A stretch of DNA of 64,000 nt from Phycisphaerae bacterium (GCA_002862305.1 PKCS01000009.1:1-64000), one strand, 5' to 3'; counted from the stretch's first letter, positions 54,233-63,472 are shown. Made by a program: numbers and translations. Notes: generated from the letters alone by a model not told the origin.

Positions 54233-54310
54233 ACTCCCGGCAGAAGGGCCCCTGAGGGGCTCCCAGCGGCCCTGAACCCCTGCTGGAGGCCGTGGAGGCC
54301 CTGGACGGGC

Positions 54311-54338
54311 TTGCTTCACCGGTTGAATTCAGTACCAT
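54311..54338 (+). promoter_or_regulatory. Possible promoter for the tRNA-Thr/tuf unit
   Basis: TTGCTT (54311-54316) and TACCAT (54333-54338) are separated by 16 bp. Transcription would start near 54345, exactly where the terminator hairpin begins. CAGTACCAT also occurs at 59670-59678. Confidence 0.35.
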
Positions 54339-54345
54339 TCCTTGT

Positions 54346-54367
54346 CCGCCCCGCTGGGGCGGTTTTT
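54346..54367 (+). terminator. Rho-independent terminator
   Basis: CCGCCCC (54346-54352) pairs with GGGGCGG (54356-54362) around a 3-nt loop and is followed by five T. It would end transcripts of the prepilin-like gene before tRNA-Thr. Confidence 0.75.
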
Positions 54368-54398
54368 AGTCGGGCCCTCCCCGAGAGAAGCCTGCTTC

Positions 54399-54470
54399 GC
54401 CACCGTAGCTCAGTGGTAGAGCACACCCTTGGTAAGGGTGAGGTCACGGGTTCAAGTCCCGTCGGTGGCT
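54399..54470 (+). tRNA. tRNA-Thr (GGT anticodon)
   Basis: 72 nt with a full cloverleaf: acceptor GCCACCG/CGGTGGC, D arm GCTC/GAGC, anticodon stem CACCC/GGGTG around TTGGTAA (anticodon GGT), and T arm ACGGG/CCCGT around TTCAAGT. The discriminator base is T and CCA is not encoded. It lies 141 bp upstream of tuf, the classic tRNA-Thr-tuf order. Confidence 0.95.
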
Positions 54471-54611
54471 TCCCCCGGGACCCAGTTGTCAGGGTTCCGA
54501 ACCTATTGTCGATGTGGTGGAGCGCCGTAGCTCCGTCCCATCATGTCCATTCACGGGCCGCTCGCAGTCTGCGTGGGGTCATCGAAAGCATCTGTCGGAG
54601 AGATTCAGGCG

Positions 54612-55823
54612 ATGGCCAAGGAAACCTTCAATCGAACCAAGCCGCACGTCAACGTTGGAACCATCGGTCACGTCGACCATGGCAAGACAACCCTCACCGC
54701 GGCACTCACAACCGTTCAGGCAGCCAAGGGTCTCGCGACCCCCATTGCGTACGACGACGTCGCCAAGGCGTCGGAATCCGAGGGTCGTCGCGACGCGACG
54801 AAGATCCTCACGATCTCGACCAGCCACGTCGAGTACGAGTCCGCCTCCCGCCACTACGCCCACGTGGACTGCCCCGGTCACGCGGACTACGTGAAGAACA
54901 TGATCACCGGCGCCGCCCAGATGGACGGCGCGATCCTGGTCTGCTCCGCCTCGGACGGACCCATGCCCCAGACCCGCGAGCACATCCTCCTCGCGCGTCA
55001 GGTCGGCGTGCCCAAGATCGTGGTCTTCCTCAACAAGTGCGACCTCGTCGACGACGAGGAACTGCTGGAGCTCGTCGAGATGGAGGTTCGCGAACTCCTC
55101 GACAAGTACGACTTCCCCGGCGACGACACCCCGGTCATCCGTGGTGCCGCCTACCCGGCGCTCGAGAACCCCACCGACGAGGCGAAGACCGCCTGCATCC
55201 AGGAACTCATGGATGCTCTGGACAGCTTCATCCCCGAGCCCGAGCGCGAGACCGATAAGCCGTTCCTCCTCTCCGTCGAGGACGTCTTCTCGATCAAGGG
55301 CCGAGGCACCGTGGCCACCGGCCGCATCGAGCGCGGCGTGGTCAAGGTCGGCGACGACGCGGAGATCGTCGGCCTCCGTCCGGAGCCCCTCAAGACCACC
55401 ATCACCGGGGTCGAGATGTTCCAGAAGACCCTCGACGAAGGCCAGGCCGGCGACAACGTCGGTTGCCTGATGCGTGGCGTCGAGAAGGACGACATCCAGC
55501 GCGGGCAGGTCATCTGCAAGCCGGGGAGCATCAAGCCCCACACCGCGTTCGAGGGCGAGATCTACGTGCTGACCAAGGAGGAAGGCGGTCGCCACACCCC
55601 CTTCTTCAGTGGCTACAAGCCCCAGTTCTACTTCAGGACGACCGACATCACCGGCAAGATCGAGCTCCAGGGCGATGCCGAGATGTGCATGCCCGGTGAC
55701 AACATCACCGTGAAGGTCGACCTCGAGGGCAAGGGCGTCGCCATGGAAGAGGGCGTTCGGTTCGCGGTCCGCGAAGGCGGCCGCACCGTCGGGTCGGGCG
55801 TCGTCTCCAAGATCATCGAATAG
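54612..55823 (+). CDS. tuf: Elongation factor Tu
   Basis: 403 residues. The P-loop GHVDHGKT is at 19-26, with [12 protein letters not shown] (switch II) and NKCDLVDD for guanine recognition; the beta-barrel domains are intact ([24 protein letters not shown]). Switch I is unusual: before TSHVEYES the universal RGITIN reads KILTIS, with DAT just before it. The Thr equivalent to Thr61 is kept. The protein delivers aminoacyl-tRNA to the ribosome. Start at the ATG at 54612 with GGAGAG about 10 nt upstream. tRNA-Thr precedes it and rpmG follows. Confidence 0.97.
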   Translation: MAKETFNRTKPHVNVGTIGHVDHGKTTLTAALTTVQAAKGLATPIAYDDVAKASESEGRRDATKILTISTSHVEYESASRHYAHVDCPGHADYVKNMITGAAQMDGAILVCSASDGPMPQTREHILLARQVGVPKIVVFLNKCDLVDDEELLELVEMEVRELLDKYDFPGDDTPVIRGAAYPALENPTDEAKTACIQELMDALDSFIPEPERETDKPFLLSVEDVFSIKGRGTVATGRIERGVVKVGDDAEIVGLRPEPLKTTITGVEMFQKTLDEGQAGDNVGCLMRGVEKDDIQRGQVICKPGSIKPHTAFEGEIYVLTKEEGGRHTPFFSGYKPQFYFRTTDITGKIELQGDAEMCMPGDNITVKVDLEGKGVAMEEGVRFAVREGGRTVGSGVVSKIIE

Positions 55824-55838
55824 TCGCATCGGATCATC

Positions 55839-55867
55839 GCGCCCCGTCGGTTCGACCGGCGGGGCGC
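55839..55867 (+). terminator. Strong hairpin after tuf
   Basis: GCGCCCCGTCGG (55839-55850) pairs with CCGGCGGGGCGC (55856-55867), twelve pairs including one G-T, around TTCGA. It starts 15 bp after the tuf stop. No T-run follows, so it may be a processing or partial-termination structure before rpmG. Confidence 0.5.
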
Positions 55868-55934
55868 CGTTCCGAGGCGACGAAGACCTGGTTTCAAACC
55901 CCCCGGTTCCCGGGATGCTTGATGGAGCAGCACG

Positions 55935-56114
55935 ATGGCAAAGAGAGCCATGGACCGCGAATACGTTTGGCTTCAGTGCACCGAGTCCGGTGACCTCAAC
56001 TACCGCACCAACATCCGTGTCAAGGGTGGCATCGACGAGAAGATCAAGGAGGGGCTCCAGAAGTACTCTCCGCGGCTTCGCAAGCACACCCTCCACAAGA
56101 TCAAGCGGAAGTGA
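55935..56114 (+). CDS. rpmG: Ribosomal protein L33
   Basis: 59 residues: begins MAKRAMDREYVWLQC and ends SPRLRKHTLHKIKRK, which matches L33 in its central YRTNIRVK region and its KHTLHK end. It has a single Cys, so no zinc ribbon. GGAG lies 7 nt upstream of the ATG. Located between tuf and tRNA-Trp, a placement found in several phyla where rpmG sits in the tuf-secE-nusG region. Its small size makes it easy to miss. Confidence 0.92.
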   Translation: MAKRAMDREYVWLQCTESGDLNYRTNIRVKGGIDEKIKEGLQKYSPRLRKHTLHKIKRK

Positions 56115-56178
56115 GTGATTTCAGCAACATGTCCCCGTTCCCATCGTCCCCCCGGGACGGATCGAACGAGGCATGCGG

Positions 56179-56251
<73 letters not shown>

Positions 56252-56342
56252 TTGACCCAGCGTGACGGCTCGACCACCCGGTTCGGGCCTCGCGAGACAG
56301 GAAGATCGGTCCCCGGGCCGGGACCAGGTAAGGAGCCACGTG

Positions 56343-56753
56343 ATGGCAGTCTCAATCTACAAGAAGGGCCAGGGGTACTACACGCGGGTCTACACCGCGA
56401 TCGGATACGCCCTGCTGGTGCTCTGGGGAGCCTACTGGCTGACCAGGCAGATGGACGTGCTCGACATGGGCGTGGCTCAGACCTACGTCCAGGCGGGCGC
56501 CGCCGTCCTGTTCATCTCGTTCTTCAGCTACATCGGCTACCTCTTCATCGGTCGCCGGAAGCGCTCCGTCGACTTCCTGGTCGCCACCGAGGCCGAGATG
56601 AAGAAGGTGAACTGGTCCACCCGACGCGAGGTCACCGGCTCCACCTTCATCGTGATCGTGATCTCCTTCTTCATCGCACTGTTGTGCTGGCTTTTCGACA
56701 ACGTCTTCGCTTGGTTCTTCGCCACCATCGATGTCCTTGAACCCACTCTCTAA
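56343..56753 (+). CDS. secE: Preprotein translocase subunit SecE
   Basis: 136 residues, longer than the minimal 60-residue form. Three hydrophobic segments at about 15-35, 50-75 and 110-135. The signature amphipathic helix TEAEMKKVNWSTRREV precedes the last one; the usual WPTRxE has Ser instead of Pro. It is part of SecYEG. AAGGAG lies 7 nt upstream of the ATG. nusG follows 4 bp later. Confidence 0.93.
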   Translation: MAVSIYKKGQGYYTRVYTAIGYALLVLWGAYWLTRQMDVLDMGVAQTYVQAGAAVLFISFFSYIGYLFIGRRKRSVDFLVATEAEMKKVNWSTRREVTGSTFIVIVISFFIALLCWLFDNVFAWFFATIDVLEPTL

Positions 56754-56757
56754 CGCG

Positions 56758-57678
56758 ATGGAGACTCCAGACGTCATGCACGAGCAGGACACCCAAGACC
56801 AGCAGCCGGACCATCCCGCCAACGACCCCGCTCCCACTCCCGCGGACCACGGCGATGTCCCAGCCCCCGAGGCCCCGGCGGTCCACGAGACCGTCGAGCC
56901 CCAGGCCCCCGAAGCGGAACCCGATGCCGCCGGTGGCTCCTCAAAGCCCAAGCTCTCCACCGGGCTGGCCGCGAACGCCCACGCCAAGGGTGCGAGCCTG
57001 AAGTCGCTGGGGGTCGCGACCCAGAGGATGGGTGTGGACGAGACCCCGGTCGAGGAACCCGTCGCCGCCGATCCCGACGGCGATGGCGAGATCGATCCGG
57101 CCACCGACATGCCGATGTACCGACCCGGCATGGACTGGTTCGTGCTCAGGGTCGCGAGCAACAAGGAGAGCTCGGTCCGCGAGACCCTGCTCCGGAAGGT
57201 CCAGATCGAGGCCATGGAGCAGATGGTGGGCCGGATCATGGTGCCCACCGAGAAGACCAAGACCCTCAAGGGCAAGCAGCAGCGCATCACCGAGACCAAG
57301 CTCTATCCCGGCTACGTGTTCGTCGAGATGCGCCTCGAACCCGACGGCCGGATCCCCCAGGACGTGTTCTTCCTGATCAAGGAGACCACCGGGGTGGGTG
57401 ACTTCGTGGGGACCGCAGGCCGCCCGACCCCGATGGGTCCCCAGGAGGTCGAGAAGATGCTCTTCGACTCCCGGCGGCCCGAGGAGGCTCCCCAGGTCAA
57501 GATGGAATTCGAGCCCGGGGACAACGTCACGATCAAGGAAGGTCCCTTCGAGAACTACGAGGGAACAGTCGATACAGTGCTTCCCGAAAAGGGCGTCGTG
57601 CGCGTGCTCGTCACCATTTTCGGCCGCCAGGCTCCCGTGGAACTGGAGTACTGGCAGATCGCCAAGAGCGAGGAGTGA
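56758..57678 (+). CDS. nusG: Transcription antitermination factor NusG with long N-terminal extension
   Basis: 306 residues with this start. The NGN domain begins near residue 125 (DWFVLRVASNKE), with LYPGYVFVEM and the FFLIKETTGVGDFVG segment. The C-terminal KOW has FEPGDNVTIKEGPFENYEGTV. The first 120 residues are acidic and Pro/Ala-rich and are not found in ordinary NusG of about 180 residues. Start is uncertain: ATGs at 56731 (inside secE) and 56776 are alternatives. It links RNA polymerase to Rho or to the ribosome. Confidence 0.93.
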   Translation: METPDVMHEQDTQDQQPDHPANDPAPTPADHGDVPAPEAPAVHETVEPQAPEAEPDAAGGSSKPKLSTGLAANAHAKGASLKSLGVATQRMGVDETPVEEPVAADPDGDGEIDPATDMPMYRPGMDWFVLRVASNKESSVRETLLRKVQIEAMEQMVGRIMVPTEKTKTLKGKQQRITETKLYPGYVFVEMRLEPDGRIPQDVFFLIKETTGVGDFVGTAGRPTPMGPQEVEKMLFDSRRPEEAPQVKMEFEPGDNVTIKEGPFENYEGTVDTVLPEKGVVRVLVTIFGRQAPVELEYWQIAKSEE

Positions 57679-57724
57679 AGCGCTTCCTCCAGCCGGCGGT
57701 CACCACCTGACGGGATGAACGACG

Positions 57725-58330
57725 ATGAACCGATGTCCAGCAAAGGTCCCTGCGTGCACCCCCCTCGCCACCCTGCTCCTGGCCGCGATCTCGTTCATCG
57801 GCCTGCAGGGCTGCGTGCCCTACGCCACCTATCCCCCGGATGGCCACGGCCCGAACGTCTATCCCTGGATAGCCCCCTGCCCCGAGGTGATGGCGACCGC
57901 GCTCAAGTCCGCCCATGAACGGGTCGCCCCCGACGTTCCCTTCATCTACAACCTCCCCAAGGGAGCCAGTCGGAAGGCATGGAAGGACGTCCAGTCGAGG
58001 CTGGGTCCCCGTGCCCGACGGATGATCGAGGGGGATACCGTGGTCTGGGACCTCGAACGGTTCGGCATCCGAAACACCAAGGCCTTCGCGGACATCCTCT
58101 ACTGGAACGACGGGCGATCGATCCTGCTCACCGTGTCGCTGGAGCGGGACAACATCATGCCCTTCAGGCTCTCCCACATCCAGCGCTTCTACCTCAAGGC
58201 CAAGTCGATGCCCGTGGACAACTACCCGCTGCCCGACCAGGACCAGGACCAGGTCGAGGAGGGTGGTGCGGTCGTCGAGGAGACGGAGGTCACCGTCGAG
58301 ACCGATGCCGGGCAGGGTGCCGAGCAGTAG
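57725..58330 (+). CDS. Uncharacterised lipoprotein
   Basis: 201 residues. The hydrophobic signal LATLLLAAISFIGLQGC ends in a good lipobox with Cys30. The mature protein has a conserved-looking middle (VVWDLERFGIRNTKAFADIL) and an acidic C-terminal tail (VEEGGAVVEETEVTVE). No known domain is recognised. It follows nusG by 46 bp and its TAG overlaps the ubiX GTG by one base, so it is translationally linked to ubiX, which is odd for an exported protein. Confidence 0.72.
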   Translation: MNRCPAKVPACTPLATLLLAAISFIGLQGCVPYATYPPDGHGPNVYPWIAPCPEVMATALKSAHERVAPDVPFIYNLPKGASRKAWKDVQSRLGPRARRMIEGDTVVWDLERFGIRNTKAFADILYWNDGRSILLTVSLERDNIMPFRLSHIQRFYLKAKSMPVDNYPLPDQDQDQVEEGGAVVEETEVTVETDAGQGAEQ

Positions 58331-58926
58331 TGCGTAAGAGACGGATCATCGTCGCGGTCACCGGTGCCAGCGGGGCGATCTACGCCCAGCGCGTCGTTTC
58401 CCTCCTTGCCGAAGCCGATTGCGAGGTCCACCTCGTCGTCTCGAAGCTGGGGCGTCGGTTGCTCCACGACGAGCTCGGCCACGACGGACTCGACCTCGAG
58501 GCCCTGACCGACGGGCGACCGGAGGCCGTCCAGGTGCATTCCGACGGTGACGTCGGCGCGGCGCCGGGCAGCGGCTCGTTCGTCCACGAGGGGATGGTCA
58601 TCGTTCCCTGTTCCGCCAACACCCTCGGACGGATCGCCGGCGGAATGACCGAGAACCTCGTCCAGCGTGCGGCCTCCTGCACCCTCAAGGAGCGTCGTCG
58701 ACTGGTCATCTGCCACCGCGAGACCCCCCTCAGTCTGATCGACATCGAGAACATGGCCACCGTGACGCGTGCCGGCGGCATCATCGCCCCCATGAACCCG
58801 GGCTTCTACCTGAATCCGGAGTCGATCGGCGACCTGGTCGACTACATGGCCGCCAGGGTCCTCGACGTCCTCGGGGTCGGGCACGAGCTCGACGTCCACT
58901 GGGACGAGCACCTCGGTCGTTCCTGA
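58330..58926 (+). CDS. ubiX: Flavin prenyltransferase UbiX
   Basis: 198 residues. VAVTGASGAIYAQR is the flavin-phosphate binding start, VPCSANTLGRIAGGMTENLVQR is the family core, and RRLVICHRETPLSLIDIENM is the third conserved block with the Arg and Glu of the prenyl site. It attaches a dimethylallyl group to FMN, making the prenylated cofactor of UbiD-type decarboxylases used in quinone synthesis. No ubiD partner is in the window. The GTG start forms TAGTG with the previous stop. Confidence 0.94.
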   Translation: MRKRRIIVAVTGASGAIYAQRVVSLLAEADCEVHLVVSKLGRRLLHDELGHDGLDLEALTDGRPEAVQVHSDGDVGAAPGSGSFVHEGMVIVPCSANTLGRIAGGMTENLVQRAASCTLKERRRLVICHRETPLSLIDIENMATVTRAGGIIAPMNPGFYLNPESIGDLVDYMAARVLDVLGVGHELDVHWDEHLGRS

Positions 58927-58962
58927 CGCCTCGTCCCGGCCCTCGGCCCCCGGTACCCGCTC

Positions 58963-59604
58963 ATGAACCACGCTCCACTCCCGCGGATCGACCACCTGGT
59001 CTTCGCGTGCAGCGATCTCGAGGTGGGTGTCGAACTGATCGCGGAGCTGCTTGGTGTCGGGCCGGTCCCCGGAGGTCGACACCCGGCGTGGGGGACCCGC
59101 AACGCCGTGCTGTCCCTGGGCGACCGCTGCTACCTGGAGGTCATCGCCCCGGATCCCCAAGCCGACCACCCCGGGGTGCACACCCCCGAGGTCTTCCGAG
59201 CTCCCGATCCCGGAACCCTCACCACCTGGGCCGCCGGGGTCCACCACCTGCAGGCGGGACGGAATCCCGACGGAACGGTCGATCCCGCCACCGGCGGGCT
59301 GCAGCACGGCACTCGACAGCGCCCCGACGGCACCACGCTCAGGTGGTCCCTCACCGATCCCGCGAAGCATTCCGAAGCCGGTACCGTGCCCTTCCTGATC
59401 GATTGGGGTGATTCACCGCACCCCGCCGACCAGCTCCCTCCCGCGTGCACCCTCGAGGCGCTCCGCCTCGAGCACCCGGACCCGGAGCACCTCGAATCGG
59501 TCCTCGCGCGCCTCCGCCTGTGCCACCTCGTCGAACTCTCCCGGGCACCCCACCCCCGGGTCCGGGCGACCATTCGCTCGCCCCGGGGCACCGTTCGGCT
59601 CTGA
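58963..59604 (+). CDS. Glyoxalase-like (VOC) domain protein
   Basis: 213 residues starting MNHAPLPRIDHLVFACSDLE, the usual start of the glyoxalase-like family (Glyoxalase_3 type), with GGRHPAWGTRNAVLSLGDRCYLEV as its second conserved block: His in GGRHPAWGT and Glu in YLEV are the likely metal ligands. Substrate unknown. It follows ubiX by 36 bp. Confidence 0.82.
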   Translation: MNHAPLPRIDHLVFACSDLEVGVELIAELLGVGPVPGGRHPAWGTRNAVLSLGDRCYLEVIAPDPQADHPGVHTPEVFRAPDPGTLTTWAAGVHHLQAGRNPDGTVDPATGGLQHGTRQRPDGTTLRWSLTDPAKHSEAGTVPFLIDWGDSPHPADQLPPACTLEALRLEHPDPEHLESVLARLRLCHLVELSRAPHPRVRATIRSPRGTVRL

Positions 59605-59650
59605 ACGACGATCGCCCCCGCGTCCCGCAACCACCCACCCGGTCCGCGCG

Positions 59651-59678
59651 TACACACCCCGGTTCGACTCAGTACCAT
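59651..59678 (+). promoter_or_regulatory. Possible promoter of the thioredoxin-fold gene
   Basis: TACACA (59651-59656) and TACCAT (59673-59678) with a 16-bp spacer, ending 16 bp before the ATG. It shares CAGTACCAT with the candidate before tRNA-Thr. Confidence 0.35.
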
Positions 59679-59694
59679 CGGGCAGGAACCATCC

Positions 59695-61197
59695 ATGCAC
59701 ACCGTCCCGCTCAACCAGGTCAACCAGTCCGGTGGCGATCGCCGCCTCGGCGGGCTCGCTTGGGCCCGGGTGTCGACGGCACTGGCCGGTCTGCTGGTCG
59801 CGGCCCCCGTTCATCCCCAGGAACCCGGTCCTTCCGGAGCTCCCGAGCCGGCCGCGGTGTCCTCGGGCGTCTCGACCGAGGCGCGCCCGATCCTCGAGCG
59901 CTTCAACGACTACTACCGTGCGCAGACCTACCTGGCCTGCACCGCGGAAGTCGCCCTCTCCTATCCCATCTCAGAGGAGACGATGAGCCTCGGGTTCTCC
60001 GCGCGTGCCCTCAGGCCCGGCCAGCTCGAGGTCCTCGCCTTCGACAACATCGGGGCATTCCCCACCAGCCAGCTGGTCAGCAACGGCACCGAACTCTTCG
60101 AGTTCTCCATGATGCGCGGGGCCTACATGGTCTCCGGCATGTCGTCCGGCTTCGATGCACTCTGGGATCGCTGTCTTGATCGTTCCTCCCCCAACCTGCC
60201 CGTGGAGGTCTTCCTGGCCCTGTTCACCAGCGAGCCGCTCCAGAATCTCCTGAAGCTCGAGGTCGAACCCGGGATCATCAGGCTCGTCGGCTCCGAGGAG
60301 GTGCGTGGGGTGCCCTGTGACGTGCTGGTCGTGAACGAAGGGGGGTCCCGGGCCTGGGTCGCCTCCGAGGGACCGCCTCGTCTCATGCGGTACCGGAACT
60401 CGCCCCGGGTCTCCCGGCCGCGCTACCTGCCCCGGGGCGCGAACGTGATGGGCCTCGATGCGGTGGTCGACTTCATGAGCTGGACGAACGCCGATCCCGA
60501 CGAGCCGTGGGGGTGGCGCGTTCCCGAGGGCGCCGCGAGGCGGGCGACCCTGCACGAGAGCGCCGCCGGTCCCGGTCCCGAGCCGGGGTACGAGTCCACG
60601 GAGCTCGAGTCCGACGATGTCCAGGGCGGTGCCGTCCCCGCCTTCCGTGTCCCGGGCCTCGATCCCGGACGACGCGAGCGACCGGAAGGGCTGCCCCCTG
60701 GATCGGAACTGCCCGAGGGGACGCTCCGGTCCGGGGATGGCTCGAGCATCGCCCTCGGCACGCTGCTTGATGGTCGCCCCGGGGTCCTGGTCTTCTGGAT
60801 TCCGGGCGGCAAGTTCACCCAGTCGAGTCTCGGACCGGTCATCGAGCTCGCCCGCCGGCAGTCCGACGAGCTGTCGGTGGTCCTCGTCGCACCGGGCGCG
60901 GATCCGGAACGGGTTCGACGATTCACCGAGCGGTTCCCGGCGTTCGAGGGGAGCTACCTCGACCCCGATGGATCGCTCGCCCGGTCCTTCGGAACCGGAG
61001 GGGTCCCCTCGGTGTTCATCGTCGACCGCGAAGGCATGATCGTCGACTCCCGGGTCGGTCCCACCCCCGGACTGCTCCGCGTGGTCCGTGATCGACTCTC
61101 CGAACTCCTGCATCGGGATCCTCCCGCCGCGACCCCGGCCGGGGGGGGCAAGGGCGATGCGCCCGACGAAGGGTCGTCCTCCCCCGACGCGCACTGA
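59695..61197 (+). CDS. Exported two-domain protein with a cysteine-less thioredoxin-like domain
   Basis: 500 residues. A hydrophobic N-terminal segment (about 24-42) suggests export. Residues 60-270 are beta-rich and resemble lipoprotein-carrier-like or DUF2092 proteins (TYLACTAEVALSYP, GVPCDVLVVN). Residues 330-475 have the AhpC/TSA thioredoxin fold, with PGVLVFWIPGGKF where W.P.CxxC is expected, a conserved GGVPSVFIVD with the cis-Pro, and no CxxC. It cannot work as a normal thiol oxidoreductase. The protein may bind or sense rather than reduce. The last 25 residues are low-complexity. Confidence 0.75.
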   Translation: MHTVPLNQVNQSGGDRRLGGLAWARVSTALAGLLVAAPVHPQEPGPSGAPEPAAVSSGVSTEARPILERFNDYYRAQTYLACTAEVALSYPISEETMSLGFSARALRPGQLEVLAFDNIGAFPTSQLVSNGTELFEFSMMRGAYMVSGMSSGFDALWDRCLDRSSPNLPVEVFLALFTSEPLQNLLKLEVEPGIIRLVGSEEVRGVPCDVLVVNEGGSRAWVASEGPPRLMRYRNSPRVSRPRYLPRGANVMGLDAVVDFMSWTNADPDEPWGWRVPEGAARRATLHESAAGPGPEPGYESTELESDDVQGGAVPAFRVPGLDPGRRERPEGLPPGSELPEGTLRSGDGSSIALGTLLDGRPGVLVFWIPGGKFTQSSLGPVIELARRQSDELSVVLVAPGADPERVRRFTERFPAFEGSYLDPDGSLARSFGTGGVPSVFIVDREGMIVDSRVGPTPGLLRVVRDRLSELLHRDPPAATPAGGGKGDAPDEGSSSPDAH

Positions 61198-61246
61198 TCG
61201 AAGAACCAACCTGAAACCAACGTGAATGCATCACGAAAGGAACCAC

Positions 61247-61912
61247 ATGAACCACCTCCCCAACCCGATCCGACTGACCACCCTCGCGCTCACCACCGGA
61301 CTCCTGATGGCGGGCGGCCTGGTCGCGGCCTCCGCCGTGGACGGACCCTCCGTGCAGGAGCAGGAGGCCGCCTCGTCCTCCCCCGACGCGTGGTCGGTGG
61401 ACACCGTCCATTCCTGCGCGATGTTCAGGGTCCGGCACATGGGAGCCGGCTACTTCTGGGGTCGCTTCAACGACATCGCGGGCACCATCGACTTCGACCC
61501 CGACCGACCTGAATCACTCGCCATGGACATCAGCATCGACGTCGAGAGCGTCGACAGCGGGCACCCCGGGCTCGACAAGCACCTCAAGAGCCCCGACTTC
61601 TTCGACGTGAAGGAGTTCCCTCTCATGACCTTCAAGTCCGAGCGCGTCAAGCAGAAGCCGACCGATCGTCGTGCCGACTCACCGGCCATGGCCTGGGACG
61701 TGACGGGACAGATCACGATGTGTGGAAAGAGCATGGAGCTCACCGCCGAGGTGGTCTACTGGGGTGCCGCCAACCTCGGCCGGGGGGATCGCGCCGGGTT
61801 CGAGACGACCTTCTCCATCAAGCGTTCGGAGTTCGGGATCAACTACGGGGTCGACCAGGGTTCCCTCGGCGACATGGTGAACGTCACCGCCGCCTTCGAG
61901 GTCACCAAGTGA
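61247..61912 (+). CDS. YceI-family exported protein
   Basis: 221 residues with an N-terminal signal segment. The YceI lipocalin-like domain is clear: WSVDTVHSCAMFRVRHMGAG, then FNDIAGTIDFD, LDKHLKSPDFFDVKEFPLMTFKS and WGAANLGRGDRAGFETT. It binds isoprenoid lipids in related proteins. AAAGGA lies 5 nt upstream of the ATG at 61247, preferred over the ATG 7 codons earlier. It is 60 bp from xylA. Confidence 0.9.
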   Translation: MNHLPNPIRLTTLALTTGLLMAGGLVAASAVDGPSVQEQEAASSSPDAWSVDTVHSCAMFRVRHMGAGYFWGRFNDIAGTIDFDPDRPESLAMDISIDVESVDSGHPGLDKHLKSPDFFDVKEFPLMTFKSERVKQKPTDRRADSPAMAWDVTGQITMCGKSMELTAEVVYWGAANLGRGDRAGFETTFSIKRSEFGINYGVDQGSLGDMVNVTAAFEVTK

Positions 61913-61972
61913 ACCCCCGCATCGATCCGCCCCGCCGGCCGTCCGGCCGATCCGGGAGCCAGGAGGTGACCC

Positions 61973-63289
61973 GTGACTGAGTACTTCCCCGACGTCCCCG
62001 AGATCCGGTACGCGGGGCCCGATGCCGTCGATGAATTCGTGTTCCGCCACTACGACCGGGAACGACCGGTCGCCGGGCGACGGATGGACGAGCAGCTCCG
62101 CTTCGCCTCCGCCTACTGGCACACCATGCGCAACCCGCTGTCGGATCCCTTCGGGGCGGGGACCGCCCGGATGCCGTGGGACGACGGGAGCGACTCGGTC
62201 CAGAACGCCCGTCGCCGGGTCGAGGCCTTCTTCGAGTTCCTCCAGAAGTGCGGCATCGACTGGTACTGCTTCCACGACCGGGACGTCGCCCCCGAGGGTT
62301 CGGACATCGCGGAGAGCGAACGCAACCTCGATGCCGTGGTCGAGACGCTCGCGGAGGCACAGTCACGCAGCGGTCGGAGGCTCCTCTGGGGTACGGCGTG
62401 CCTCTTCACCCATCCCCGGTACGTCCACGGGGCCGCCACCAGCTGCCTCGTGGAGGTCTACGCCCACGCCGCCGCGCAGGTCTGCAAGGCCATGGAGGCG
62501 ACCATGCACCTGGGTGGGGCGGGCTACGTCTTCTGGGGGGGGCGGGAGGGGTATTCCAGCCTGCTCAACACCGACATGAAGCGGGAGCTCTCGCACCTGG
62601 CGCGGTTCCTCCACCTCGCGGTCGAGCACAAGCACCGGATCGGATTCACCGGCCAGCTCTACATCGAGCCCAAGCCGAAGGAACCGACCACCCACCAGTA
62701 CGATTCCGATGCCGCCGCCTGCCTGAACTTCCTCCGCGAGCACGACCTGCTCGAGCACTTCACGCTCAACATCGAGACCAACCACGCCGAGCTGGCGGGC
62801 CACTCGATGCGGCACGAGCTCCAGGTCGCCCGCTCCGCGGGTGCCCTGGGCTCCATCGACGCGAACATCGGCACCGCCCACCTCGGCTGGGACACCGACT
62901 GCTTCCCCGGGAACCTCTACCTCGCCACGGAGGTCATGCTCGAGGTCCTGGCCATGGGGGGGTTCACGACGGGGGGGCTGAACTTCGACGCCAAGCGCCG
63001 ACGGGAGAGCTTCGAGCCGCGGGACCTCTTCCATGCCCACATCCTCGGCATGGACACCTTCGCGGCCGGACTCGAGGCCGCGGACGCGATCCGCGCCGAC
63101 GGGACCATCGATTCGTTCATCGCGGAACGCTACGCCTCCTGGGACTCCGAGCTCGGACGACGCATCGAATCCGGATCGATCACCCTGGCCGAGCTTCGCG
63201 ATCACGCGATCGTGGCGGGGGAGCCGACGATCGGGTCGGGTCGGCAGGAGCGACTGGAGTCGATCTTCAACCGCTTCCTGAGAGGTTGA
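61973..63289 (+). CDS. xylA: Xylose isomerase
   Basis: 438 residues. Family signatures: [12 protein letters not shown] with the catalytic His, [16 protein letters not shown] with the conserved metal Glu, [13 protein letters not shown], and [13 protein letters not shown]. It interconverts xylose and xylulose using two divalent metals. The start is a GTG preceded by an excellent AGGAGG. No xylulokinase gene is adjacent in this window. Confidence 0.96.
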   Translation: MTEYFPDVPEIRYAGPDAVDEFVFRHYDRERPVAGRRMDEQLRFASAYWHTMRNPLSDPFGAGTARMPWDDGSDSVQNARRRVEAFFEFLQKCGIDWYCFHDRDVAPEGSDIAESERNLDAVVETLAEAQSRSGRRLLWGTACLFTHPRYVHGAATSCLVEVYAHAAAQVCKAMEATMHLGGAGYVFWGGREGYSSLLNTDMKRELSHLARFLHLAVEHKHRIGFTGQLYIEPKPKEPTTHQYDSDAAACLNFLREHDLLEHFTLNIETNHAELAGHSMRHELQVARSAGALGSIDANIGTAHLGWDTDCFPGNLYLATEVMLEVLAMGGFTTGGLNFDAKRRRESFEPRDLFHAHILGMDTFAAGLEAADAIRADGTIDSFIAERYASWDSELGRRIESGSITLAELRDHAIVAGEPTIGSGRQERLESIFNRFLRG

Positions 63290-63308
63290 TCCACCCTCCC
63301 TCCATGCA

Positions 63309-63338
63309 GCGCCCCCGCAGGGTGATCCGCGGGGGCGC
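63309..63338. terminator. Bidirectional terminator-like hairpin between xylA and proS
   Basis: GCGCCCCCGC (63309-63318) pairs with GCGGGGGCGC (63329-63338), ten pairs around a 10-nt loop, between convergent genes. There is no T-run on either side. The remaining bases to 63472 contain nothing recognisable. Confidence 0.5.
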
Positions 63339-63472
63339 GCCTCTGGCTCATGGGGGGCGATTGGGCCAGATGAGAAGAGATGTCACAGATGTATACGGCC
63401 CGGGCGATTCCTGGATCCATGTAAATCAGGCTTTTCGCGCGATCCGACGCGTTCGTGCCGCGTCCCCGGCCG

